Part shown: positions 36,694 to 44,129 of the stretch, piece by piece
Layout of the letters: each line of letters opens with the position of its first letter
Numbering within the stretch: position 1 is the stretch's first letter
Source: Mesorhizobium norvegicum
Lineage (GTDB): Bacteria > Pseudomonadota > Alphaproteobacteria > Rhizobiales > Rhizobiaceae
DNA: 64,000 nt
Direction of reading: 5' to 3'
Assembly (NCBI RefSeq): GCF_004919685.1
Contig: NZ_SMYZ01000036.1
Location: forward strand, 1-64,000
Translations under genes and position numbers: made by a program
Notes under the pieces: model-generated
Told to the model about the DNA's origin: nothing
Databases searched by the model: none
Seen by the model: only the letters and a program-made list of their open reading frames with translations

Positions 36694-37658
36694 GCGCCTT
36701 CCTCGCCCGCAACCGCCTCATCGTGCTCGCCTATGCCGGCATGATGGTGCTGCTCCTGGTCACGGCCTTGTTCTCGCCGGGCTTCCTGTCGGTCTCCAAC
36801 ATGCGCTCCACCGTCGTGCTGGCCGCCTTTGTCGGCATCGTCGCGCTCGGCCAGACCTTCGTCATCATCGGCGGCGGCATCGACCTGTCGGTGCCTTGGG
36901 TGCTCAATTCGGCAGCCATCGTCATGGCGCTGCTCTGCGGTGGCCAGGACCTGCCGCTGGTCTGGGTCATGCCGCTGCTGCTTGCCGGCGGCGCTTTCAT
37001 AGGGTTGATCAACGGCGTCGGCGTCGCCCAATTCGGCGTGCCGCCAATCATCATGACGCTGGCCACCAACGTCATCCTGCAAGGGCTGATCCTGGTGCTG
37101 ACCGGTGGTTCGCCGACGCCGTCGGCGCCGGCCCTGATCCAGTTCCTGTCGGTAGGGCGGTTCAGTGGCTTCCCTGTCATCGCGCTGATCTGGCTTGCCC
37201 TGACGCTGGTGGCGACGCTGCTGCTCTCCAAGGCCGCGTTCGGCCGCCACCTCTATGCGCTCGGCACCAGCGCCACGGTCGCCGAATTCTCCGGTGTGCC
37301 GACGGCGCGGACCACCATCCTGACCTATGTCATCTCGGGCCTCACCGCCGCCTTCGCCGGCATGCTTCTGACCGGCTATTCCGGCCAGGCCTATCTCGGC
37401 ATGGGCGACGCCTATCTGTTCACCTCGATCGCCGCGGTCGCCATCGGCGGCGCCTCGATCCTCGGCGGCAGCGGCCACTATCTCGGCACCGTCGCCGGCG
37501 CCATGGTGCTCACCATCCTCACCGGACTGCTGCCGGCACTGAACCTGTCGAGCGGCGCACTGCTCATCGTCTACGGCGCGGTGATCCTGCTCACCGTGTC
37601 GATCGGCAGCGAAACCTTTGCCGGGCTTGGCGGCAGACTGCGCAGAAAAGAGGGCTGA
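36690..37658 (+). CDS. CUT2 sugar ABC transporter permease 2
   Basis: A 322-residue partner permease with the same family hallmarks: IVALGQTFVIIGGGIDLSVP, GLINGVGVAQFGVPPIIMTL and VAIGGASILGGSGHYLGT. It is translationally coupled to permease 1 and followed by the lactonase two bases after its stop. The order of two binding proteins, ATPase, permease, permease, lactonase is uninterrupted. Confidence 0.92.
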   Translation: MSAFLARNRLIVLAYAGMMVLLLVTALFSPGFLSVSNMRSTVVLAAFVGIVALGQTFVIIGGGIDLSVPWVLNSAAIVMALLCGGQDLPLVWVMPLLLAGGAFIGLINGVGVAQFGVPPIIMTLATNVILQGLILVLTGGSPTPSAPALIQFLSVGRFSGFPVIALIWLALTLVATLLLSKAAFGRHLYALGTSATVAEFSGVPTARTTILTYVISGLTAAFAGMLLTGYSGQAYLGMGDAYLFTSIAAVAIGGASILGGSGHYLGTVAGAMVLTILTGLLPALNLSSGALLIVYGAVILLTVSIGSETFAGLGGRLRRKEG

Positions 37659-37660
37659 CC

Positions 37661-38542
37661 ATGGTCGAAATTTCTTGTGTCGTCGATGCCGGAGCCGAAC
37701 TCGGCGAAGGCACGCTTTGGGATGCCAAGGCTGGCGTTCTCTGGTGGATCGACATCTGGAAGAAGCTGATCCACCGCTACGATCCGTCGACCGGCAAGGA
37801 CGAGGTGTTCGAGACGCCGGAATATCTCGGCTGCCTCGGCCTGCGCGAGAAGGGTGGCCTGGTGCTGACGATGACCGACGGTTTCCATTTCTTCGATCCG
37901 GTGACCGGCATATTCGAAGCGATCGTCGACCCGGAAGCACATATGCCGAAAACCCGCTTCAACGACGGCAAGCCGGACCGCCAGGGCCGTTTCTGGTCGG
38001 GCACCATGTTCGAGGTGCCGGGCCAGCCGATCGAGTTCATTGGTGCGCTCTACCGGCTCGATCCCGACCTTTCCGTGCACAAGATGATCGACGGCATCGG
38101 CTGCTCCAACGGCCTGGCCTGGAGCCCGGATTCGAAGACGATGTATTTCTCCGACAGCCATGCCGGCGCCGTGTGGGCCTATGATTTCGATCCCGCCACC
38201 GGCGATATCGAGAACCGCCGCACCTTCATCGACATGACGGCGACCGGCGGCGTCGCCGATGGCGCCACCGTCGATGCCGAAGGCTGCTACTGGGTGACCA
38301 TCCCGGTGACCAGCAAGGTCTGCCGCTACGATCCTGACGGCGAATTGATGCAGACGGTCATTCTGCCGACCGACCTGCCGACCTGCTGCGAGTTCGGCGG
38401 CAAGGATCTCGACATCCTCTATGTCACTTCGGCGGTGCTCCGGCGCCCGGCCAGTCACTTCGTAGGTCAGAAGAATCCGGGCGGATTGTTCGCGCTCGAC
38501 GTCGGCGTCAAGGGCCTGACCTTGCCGGCGTTCAGGGGATAG
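37661..38542 (+). CDS. SMP-30/gluconolactonase-family lactonase
   Basis: A 293-residue six-bladed beta-propeller enzyme that hydrolyses sugar lactones to aldonates using a bound divalent metal. The metal ligands are visible: Glu in GAELGEGTLWD (about 16), Asn in RFNDGKPDRQGRFW (about 101), Asn in CSNGLAWSPDSKT and Asp in YFSDSHAG. The reading frame stays open far upstream, but that part is a shadow of the permease. ATG 37661 has AGAGGG upstream and begins the family homology. In this cluster it would open the lactone made by a dehydrogenase before the dehydratase at 25039 acts. Confidence 0.92.
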   Translation: MVEISCVVDAGAELGEGTLWDAKAGVLWWIDIWKKLIHRYDPSTGKDEVFETPEYLGCLGLREKGGLVLTMTDGFHFFDPVTGIFEAIVDPEAHMPKTRFNDGKPDRQGRFWSGTMFEVPGQPIEFIGALYRLDPDLSVHKMIDGIGCSNGLAWSPDSKTMYFSDSHAGAVWAYDFDPATGDIENRRTFIDMTATGGVADGATVDAEGCYWVTIPVTSKVCRYDPDGELMQTVILPTDLPTCCEFGGKDLDILYVTSAVLRRPASHFVGQKNPGGLFALDVGVKGLTLPAFRG

Positions 38543-38555
38543 TGTTCCCAGCCTT

Positions 38556-38611
38556 CGTCATCCTAGGGTTTCCGCGACGCCGCTTCGCGACTGCTACACC
38601 CTAGGATGACG
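38556..38611. repeat. Short hairpin form of the mosaic repeat between convergent genes
   Basis: The 14-base arms CGTCATCCTAGGGT and ACCCTAGGATGACG are the terminal inverted repeats of the 189-base family, with a 28-base centre. It lies between the lactonase and the convergent permease and probably acts as a two-way terminator. It also supplies the last codons and TAG stop of the permease at 38601. Confidence 0.8.
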
Positions 38612-39305
38612 ACGGAAAGGGCGACATCACCAACGGCGCTTCGACCTTGCGGGTCATTCCGGGTGCGAAACGACGCTCGAGATAGCCGGCATAGAGCGAC
38701 AGCGGCCAGCACAGAGCGAAGTAGATCAGCGACACCGTGCCGAACACCATCACCGGCTGGAAGGTCACCGTGTTGACCTGCGTGGCGGCGCGGGCGAGCT
38801 CGGTCAACCCGATCAGCGAGGCGATGGACGTCGTCTTGACGATCTGCACCATGAAGCCGACGGTCGGTGGCAGCATCAGCCGCACCGCCTGCGGGATGAT
38901 CACCAGCCGCAGCGTTCGCGTGAAACGGAAGCCGAGCGCGGTTGCAGCTTCCCACTGCCCCTTCGGGATCGCCTCGATGGCACCGCGAAAAATCTCGCCG
39001 AAGAAGGCGCCGCCGTTGAGCGAAAAGGTCACCGCCGCCGCCACCCACGGGTCCGGGCGGTAACCGAGGAACGAAGAACCGTAATAGGCCATGAACAGCT
39101 GGATCAGGATCGGCGTGCCCATGAAGAACTGGATGTAGCCGGCGGCCAGCCAGCGCAACGGCCGCGCCGGCGCGACGCGGATCGCCGCCACCACGAGGCC
39201 GATCAGGCCGCCGCCGGCAAAGGCGATCAGCGCCAGGAGGATCGTCCAGCGCGTCGCCAGCAGCAGGAACATCAATTCGTTGGGGCCGAAATCGCGCAGG
39301 CTCAT
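38601..39305 (-). CDS. Polar amino-acid ABC transporter permease
   Basis: A 234-residue inner-membrane protein of the HisM/GlnP family with four to five helices. The cytoplasmic EAA loop is readable (QWEAATALGFRFTRTLRLVI). It pairs with the 39309 permease, three bases upstream. The final residues PFPSSS and the stop codon are encoded by repeat DNA, so the original C-terminus may have been replaced. No ATPase gene follows. Confidence 0.9.
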   Translation of the reverse strand: MSLRDFGPNELMFLLLATRWTILLALIAFAGGGLIGLVVAAIRVAPARPLRWLAAGYIQFFMGTPILIQLFMAYYGSSFLGYRPDPWVAAAVTFSLNGGAFFGEIFRGAIEAIPKGQWEAATALGFRFTRTLRLVIIPQAVRLMLPPTVGFMVQIVKTTSIASLIGLTELARAATQVNTVTFQPVMVFGTVSLIYFALCWPLSLYAGYLERRFAPGMTRKVEAPLVMSPFPSSS

Positions 39306-39308
39306 GGT

Positions 39309-39980
39309 CTAGACCTTCCAGCGGAACATGAGCTTGCCGATGCCGGCAAAGAGCAGGCTGGCGGCCTGCACCAGCACGAAATAGATGACCGCGATGATGA
39401 TGTAGACCTCGAAGCTGCGGAAGGTCTGCATGACGAGGTTGTTGGCGACCGCCGTCAGCTCCTCGGCCGCGATCGCGCCAACGATCGAAGTGCCCATTAT
39501 CTGCAGGATGAACTGCGCCGACAGCGACGGGTAGACCGCGCGCGCCGCCGGCACCAGGATGACATGGCGGATGATGCGGTAGCGGCCGAGGCCGAGCGAC
39601 TTGGCCGCCTCGATCTGCCCTTCCGGAATGGACTCGATACCGGCGCGCAGGATCTCGGTGGCGTAAGCGCCGAGATGGATCGAGAGTGCTACGACGGCCG
39701 CCGTGTTGCTCGACAGCTTGAAGCCGAACAGCGGCAGCGAGAAGAACACGAAATAGAGCTGGATCAGCAGCGGCGTGTTGCGGATCAGCTCGACATACCA
39801 GGCGATCGGCCAGGACAGGAAGCGTGGCCCGAAGCTGCGGCCGACGGCGCCAAGGATGCCGATGGCGGTGCCGAACAGGATCGACAGCGCAGCCAGTTGG
39901 ATGCTCTTCGCCAGGCCGCGCAGCAGCAGGTCGAGATGGATGAGGATCGGGCCGAATTGCAAGGCGGTTTGCATGGGCAT
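39309..39980 (-). CDS. Polar amino-acid ABC transporter permease
   Basis: A 223-residue permease with the same fold: LAKSIQLAALSILFGTAIGI, VELIRNTPLLIQLYF and the EAA loop QIEAAKSLGLGRYRIIRHVI. It lies between the binding protein (40043) and the second permease. A second Met two codons in is also a possible start. Such two-permease systems normally have an ATPase next to them; none is encoded here. Confidence 0.9.
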   Translation of the reverse strand: MPMQTALQFGPILIHLDLLLRGLAKSIQLAALSILFGTAIGILGAVGRSFGPRFLSWPIAWYVELIRNTPLLIQLYFVFFSLPLFGFKLSSNTAAVVALSIHLGAYATEILRAGIESIPEGQIEAAKSLGLGRYRIIRHVILVPAARAVYPSLSAQFILQIMGTSIVGAIAAEELTAVANNLVMQTFRSFEVYIIIAVIYFVLVQAASLLFAGIGKLMFRWKV

Positions 39981-40042
39981 CCCGTCACGAGGTCAGGCAA
40001 GCGGGGCCGACGCTATGGCGGCCCCGCCACGGAACAAAGCGA

Positions 40043-40852
40043 TCAGAAAACCGGCAGCGCCGGCAGCGGCTGGTTGCGGTATTTCATCGACAGCGCATCG
40101 AGCGTGCCGTCGGTCTTCAGCGCGAACAGCCAGGTGTTGATCCACTGGCGCAGATTGTCGTTGCCCTTGGCGACGCCAATGCCGAAATAGTAGGTCTTCA
40201 GCGGATATTTCTGTTCGAACGCGTCGCCGTTCTGGGCTTTCTTCAGGTAGATCTCGCCATAATCGCCGCCACCCATCGCATCGATCTGGCCGGAGATCAT
40301 GGCCTGCATCAGCGCCGGCTGGTCATCGAAGCGCAGGATTTCGATGCCCGGATTGGCCGCTGCCGCAGCGGTCAACAGCCCGTCCGGGGCGGTGCCGCGC
40401 GTCAGCCCCACCTTCTTGCCGACCAGGTCGGCATTGCCTTTGATCTGCATGCTCTTCGGCGCGATGACCACCGCCGACTGGCCGGCGTAGGGGATCGAGA
40501 AGTCGATCTGGATGGCGCGCTCCGGCGTGATCGAAAAGATCGAGATGACCGCATCGACCTGCTTGGTCAGCAGCGCCGGGATTCGGCCCGGCGAGGTCAC
40601 GGTGACGAATTCGACCGGCACGCCGAGCGCTTCGCCCATCTTGTTGGCGACCTCGATGTCGAATCCGGCCGGCTTCAGGCTGGCATCGAGAAAAGCGTAG
40701 GGCGGCGTCGTGGTGTCGATGGCGACGACCAACTTGCCGCGCGAGATGATCTCGTCGACCGACTGCGCCAAGGCAGTCGATGGCAGCAGTGCCGACAGCG
40801 CCAGCACCATGCCGGCCAGCAAGGCACCGGCCTCTCCCAGGAAATTCCGCAT
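40043..40852 (-). CDS. Family 3 (polar amino-acid type) ABC transporter substrate-binding protein, copy 1
   Basis: A 269-residue periplasmic protein. The signal peptide ends TALA|QS. The mature part starts VDEIISRGKLVVAIDTTTPP and has the family phrases GFDIEVANKMGEALGVPVEF and VGLTRGTAPDG. ATG 40852 is backed by GGAGGAAAAC; the frame is open 33 codons upstream without homology. It is almost a twin of the gene at 41099, including the C-terminus NQPLPALPVF. A perfect AT-rich palindrome lies 118 bases upstream. The ligand is unknown and need not be an amino acid. Confidence 0.9.
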   Translation of the reverse strand: MRNFLGEAGALLAGMVLALSALLPSTALAQSVDEIISRGKLVVAIDTTTPPYAFLDASLKPAGFDIEVANKMGEALGVPVEFVTVTSPGRIPALLTKQVDAVISIFSITPERAIQIDFSIPYAGQSAVVIAPKSMQIKGNADLVGKKVGLTRGTAPDGLLTAAAAANPGIEILRFDDQPALMQAMISGQIDAMGGGDYGEIYLKKAQNGDAFEQKYPLKTYYFGIGVAKGNDNLRQWINTWLFALKTDGTLDALSMKYRNQPLPALPVF

Positions 40853-40969
40853 GTTTTCCTCCCCATGCATTTTCTGCACGCCCCTCCCATAAGCATCGTT
40901 GGCGTGAGGCGCGAACCGCCCGACGATGCACGGCAAGACCCCAGGTCTCACCTGTTGGCTCCTCCCAAT

Positions 40970-40991
40970 AAGATTATAATATTATAATCTT
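40970..40991. promoter_or_regulatory. AT-rich operator-like site F, perfect 22-base palindrome
   Basis: AAGATTATAAT followed by its exact reverse complement ATTATAATCTT. It is the most symmetrical member of the seven-site family and lies between two copies of the binding-protein gene, 118 bases before copy 1. Confidence 0.7.
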
Positions 40992-41098
40992 TATGAGTTG
41001 TCTAGGCGCTGCGCCAAGGGGCAAGCCAGTTGGACCGATGCACTGACTTTGTCGGTGGGGCGGGGCCGGCAGGGCCCCGCCTCTTCATGGAGGAATGC

Positions 41099-41908
41099 TC
41101 AGAACACCGGCAGCGTCGGCAGCGGCTGGTTGCGGTATTTCATCGACAGCGCGTCCAGCGTGCCGTCGGCCTTCATGGTGAACAGCCAGGTGTTGATCCA
41201 CTGGCGCAGATTGTCGTTGCCCCTGGCGACACCGATGCCGAAGTAGAAGGTCTTGAGCACGTATTTCTGCTCGAACGCATCGCCGTTCTGCGCCTTCTTC
41301 AGATAGATCTCGCCATAGTCGCCGCCGCCCATGGCGTCGATCTGGCCCGAGACCATGGCTTGCAGCAGCGAGGAATAATCGTCGAAACGCAGGATCTCGA
41401 TGCCCGGATTGGCTTCAGCCGCCTTGGTCAGCAGGCCGTCCTCGCCGGTGCCGCGCGTCAGGCCGACCTTCTTGCCGACGAGGTCGGCGACGCCCTTGAT
41501 AGCGGTGCTCTTCGGCGCGATCACCACCGCCGACTGTCCGGCATAGGGGATCGAATAGTCGATCTGGATGGCGCGCGCCGGCGTGATCGAGAAGATCGAG
41601 ATCACGGCATCGACCTGCTTGGTCAGCAGCGCCGGGATGCGGCCAGGCGAGGTGACGGTGACGAATTCGACCGGCACGCCGAGCGCTTCGCCCATCTTGT
41701 TGGCGACCTCGATGTCGAAGCCGGTCGGCTTCAGATTGGCGTCGAGAAAGCCATAGGGCGGCGTCGTGGTGTCGACCGCGACGACCAGCTTGCCGCGCGA
41801 GATGATCTCGTCGACCGTCTGCGCCGAAGCGATCGACGGCTTGAGCGCCGACAGCGCCAGCACAATGCCGGCCAGCAAGGCGCCAGCCCCTCTCAGGAAA
41901 GTCCGCAT
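41099..41908 (-). CDS. Family 3 ABC transporter substrate-binding protein, copy 2
   Basis: A 269-residue twin of 40043-40852, with most residues identical by eye. The signal peptide ends IASA|QT. It shares VTSPGRIPALLTKQVDAVIS and the C-terminus NQPLPTLPVF. Differences cluster in the signal peptide and near residues 150-190 (TAIKGVADL, GEDGLLTKAAEAN). ATG 41908 is preceded by GGAGGAAAAC; the frame is open upstream to 42022. The intergenic DNA before copy 1 (40853-41098) carries its own promoter region, so the copies can be expressed separately. Confidence 0.9.
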   Translation of the reverse strand: MRTFLRGAGALLAGIVLALSALKPSIASAQTVDEIISRGKLVVAVDTTTPPYGFLDANLKPTGFDIEVANKMGEALGVPVEFVTVTSPGRIPALLTKQVDAVISIFSITPARAIQIDYSIPYAGQSAVVIAPKSTAIKGVADLVGKKVGLTRGTGEDGLLTKAAEANPGIEILRFDDYSSLLQAMVSGQIDAMGGGDYGEIYLKKAQNGDAFEQKYVLKTFYFGIGVARGNDNLRQWINTWLFTMKADGTLDALSMKYRNQPLPTLPVF

Positions 41909-42063
41909 GTTTTCCTCCCATGCATTTTTGGGCGCCTTGTGTCGGCATCGCTCGTGCGGGGCGCAGGCCGCTCGACGACGTAAAACAGGATCGGTATTTC
42001 GCTCGCTGGGTTCCCCTTGCAAAACCGGGGCGCAGCGCTCCTCCGCAATTTATAATGGTATGC

Positions 42064-42072
42064 TATTATAAT
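42064..42072. promoter_or_regulatory. AT-rich operator-like site G (TATTATAAT)
   Basis: TATGCTATTATAATATG, 156 bases before binding-protein copy 2 (minus strand). A partial second copy, TTTATAATGGTATG, lies just beside it (42049-42062). Confidence 0.6.
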
Positions 42073-42118
42073 ATGTAAAGCCTGTCCATGAGTGCGCCGT
42101 TCAGTTTAAGTCGCAACG

Positions 42119-42252
42119 GGGATTGGATCGGAGCTTGGCGCTGTCGATGTGATGGAGGAAGGATTCGATGTGGTGGTCAGGACGGGTGCGGCGACGGACA
42201 GCAGGCTCATGCGTCTCAGTCTGGGGCGGTTCAGCGGCGCATTGTTGCCTCT
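42119..42252 (+). pseudogene. Remnant of a LysR-family regulator (effector domain fragment)
   Basis: In one frame the DNA reads GSELGAVDVMEEGFDVVVRT followed by GAATDSRLMRLSLGRFSGAL. This is the typical middle of LysR effector domains (VD..EEGFDVAVRTG..PDS.L..R.LG.F). There is no helix-turn-helix upstream. Downstream the frame enters the opposite-strand membrane gene. It is a decayed fragment of about 40 codons. The rest of 41909-42321 holds only site G. Confidence 0.55.
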
Positions 42253-42321
42253 ACGGTGGCCGGTAACACCATGCGGTCCCCGCCGGAGCCTATCCGGCAT
42301 CGAACCGCATGCCCGCCGCCG

Positions 42322-42537
42322 TTACCGATTGGTCGCGCGTGCCGCGCGGCGAACGCTTTGCAACAGGATGGCGAGGCAGCCTGCCAACAGCAGGCCGCCG
42401 CCAAGCAGTGGCGGGAGCTCCAGTAGCTTTACCGCCGCCGTCACTCCAGCAATGAGGACCAGAGCCAGTAAGGCCAGGTTGCCGTCGTCGACAAACATGC
42501 CAATGAGTTCGTTCAGAACCAGACGGATGACGTTCAT
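42322..42537 (-). CDS. Small membrane protein of unknown function
   Basis: A 71-residue protein with two hydrophobic helices (NLALLALVLIAGVTAAVKLL and LLGGGLLLAGCLAILLQSV) and a basic tail (RRAARATNR). Its start overlaps the stop of the larger membrane protein upstream (ATGA), so the two form a coupled pair. I do not recognise the family. Confidence 0.7.
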   Translation of the reverse strand: MNVIRLVLNELIGMFVDDGNLALLALVLIAGVTAAVKLLELPPLLGGGLLLAGCLAILLQSVRRAARATNR

Positions 42538-43289
42538 CGGGCGAGTCCTCCAGTGAGGGCCGGGTAGGTGCTGCGCAGCCAGCGCACCATGGCCAACGAT
42601 GCCAGCGCGACGATGGCGAAAATGGCAAGCAAAGCGAGATCGGCGCCCGGCCAGTCGGCGCCGATGCCTTCGCCGGTCCAGAAGATGCCGAAGCTGGTCA
42701 GCATCAGCCCGACCACGAATTTGAGCGCATTCTCCGGTACGCGCGCCAGCGGCCGGTGGACAGTCAGGCCGATAAGCATCACCAGGACGAAAGCCGCCAG
42801 CGCGCCCAGGCCGGCGTAAAGCGTCTGCCCGTGAGCCGCGCCGACGGCAATGACGATGAACACCACCTCGACGCCTTCGAGCAGCACCGCCTTGAACGAC
42901 GCCAGCCCGGCGAGGTAGTCGGCTCGGCGGTCTTTGGCCTGCTGGTGCAAGGCTGCGGTTTCCTTGGAAAAGGCTGCCCCCTCGTCATGCAGGGCGATGA
43001 CGCCGACGCTGCGCAGGATGGCTTTTCGCAGCCAGCGCATGCCGAACAGGATCAGCAGGACGCCAACGACGAACTGCAGCGTGGCTATGGGTACGAGCGC
43101 CAGCAGCGGGCCGAACGCCAGCACCAGGGCCGCCAGCACAGCCAGCGCCAGTGCGGCGCCGGTCAGTGCCGGGCGCCAGCCGCGCGTGACCCCCACAGCG
43201 AGCACGATGGTGAAGGCTTCGACGACCTCGACGAAGGACGCGAGAAATGCCGCCGTGATCGTCGAAAGGATAGGTGTCAGACTATGCAT
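42534..43289 (-). CDS. Predicted integral membrane protein with two internal ExxE-type repeats
   Basis: A 251-residue protein with about seven helices. The two halves each carry a similar helix: AAFLASFVEVVEAFTIVLAV near residue 15-35 and LASFKAVLLEGVEVVFIVIA near 130. These duplicated acidic helices resemble the layout of FTR1-type and cation-exchanger-like membrane proteins, and I believe the protein matches the uncharacterised COG4280 group. The function is unknown; metal or small-molecule transport is a guess. ATG 43289 has AGGAAG five bases upstream and is preferred to TTG 43292. It is followed by the 71-residue membrane protein. Confidence 0.75.
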   Translation of the reverse strand: MHSLTPILSTITAAFLASFVEVVEAFTIVLAVGVTRGWRPALTGAALALAVLAALVLAFGPLLALVPIATLQFVVGVLLILFGMRWLRKAILRSVGVIALHDEGAAFSKETAALHQQAKDRRADYLAGLASFKAVLLEGVEVVFIVIAVGAAHGQTLYAGLGALAAFVLVMLIGLTVHRPLARVPENALKFVVGLMLTSFGIFWTGEGIGADWPGADLALLAIFAIVALASLAMVRWLRSTYPALTGGLAR

Positions 43290-43505
43290 CAAGGCTTCCT
43301 GTATTGTTTCATTCTACCATGATCTTTTTTGAACCGTGGTCCAGGATCACCATGCCGTCAGCGCCACACAGCGCTCCGCTGGCAGCGAAAAAGCAAGCGA
43401 AGCACCAACGGACGGAGTCGAGCCGCACGCGCTGCGGCTCGAGATCGTACCGCCAGTCACCAGCACTGGCCCTGGAATGCGCTCGACAAGCCCTGGAAGC
43501 CTAGA

Positions 43506-44129
43506 TCAGACCGACATGTCGGAAAATGCCATCGCCTTGCGCAGCACCTCGGCGAAGCGTTCACCGGCGGCCTCGCGCGGGCCGCTGTTGTCGATCGAGG
43601 TGACGCCGGGGCCGGATAGGGTAACACTGGCGCTGCGTGCCAGCCGCGCCAGCACTTCGCCGCGCGACTCGCGGCCGCGCATCGCCAACCGCTCGGCCAG
43701 CACCTCCGGCGAGGCGGTGATCTCGACGATGGCCAGATTGGCATAGCGTTCGCGCAAGGAGGGGATGATCGCACGCGACACATTGGCGACGGCAACACGT
43801 CCATTGGCGACGGACCAGTCGACATCGGCGGGGATGCCATAGTGCAAGCCATGCGCTTCCCAGGAGATGGCGAAGGCGCCATCGGCTTCGGCTTCGACGA
43901 AGGCGGCGTCGGCCAGTGTGTCGTGGTCCTCGCTGGCGGCATCGCTCGGCCGCGTGATGACGCGGCGGACGAACTCCAGCCTTGTCTCGTCGGCGAAGCG
44001 GGCGCGGGCGTAGCCGATCACCGTGTCCTTGCCGGCGCCACTCGGTCCAACCACGGCGACGAAGACGCCATCGCGGATCGGAAACGTCTCCGCGGACAGT
44101 TCCCGCTCGATCAACGCCGACACCATCAT
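43506..44129 (-). CDS. phnN: Ribose 1,5-bisphosphate phosphokinase PhnN
   Basis: A 207-residue guanylate-kinase-like enzyme that phosphorylates ribose 1,5-bisphosphate to phosphoribosyl diphosphate, the last step in salvage of the ribose left by C-P lyase. Walker A GPSGAGKDTV is at about residues 29-38, followed by RRVITRP, WEAHGLHYGIP and the C-terminal lid region RGRESRGEVLARL, all typical of PhnN. Its start overlaps the phnM stop (ATGA). The C-P lyase core genes phnGHIJKL are not in the window. Confidence 0.92.
   Translation of the reverse strand: MMVSALIERELSAETFPIRDGVFVAVVGPSGAGKDTVIGYARARFADETRLEFVRRVITRPSDAASEDHDTLADAAFVEAEADGAFAISWEAHGLHYGIPADVDWSVANGRVAVANVSRAIIPSLRERYANLAIVEITASPEVLAERLAMRGRESRGEVLARLARSASVTLSGPGVTSIDNSGPREAAGERFAEVLRKAMAFSDMSV

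Noticed and set aside
36590..37660. Long N-terminal extension of the lactonase frame
   Set aside because: The extension is an out-of-frame reading of the permease genes; SMP-30 homology and a ribosome-binding site start at 37661.
43293..43505. Possible small gene between the membrane operon and phnN
   Set aside because: Several short frames are open on the plus strand, but none has a ribosome-binding site, hydrophobic pattern or known motif. I see only intergenic DNA.
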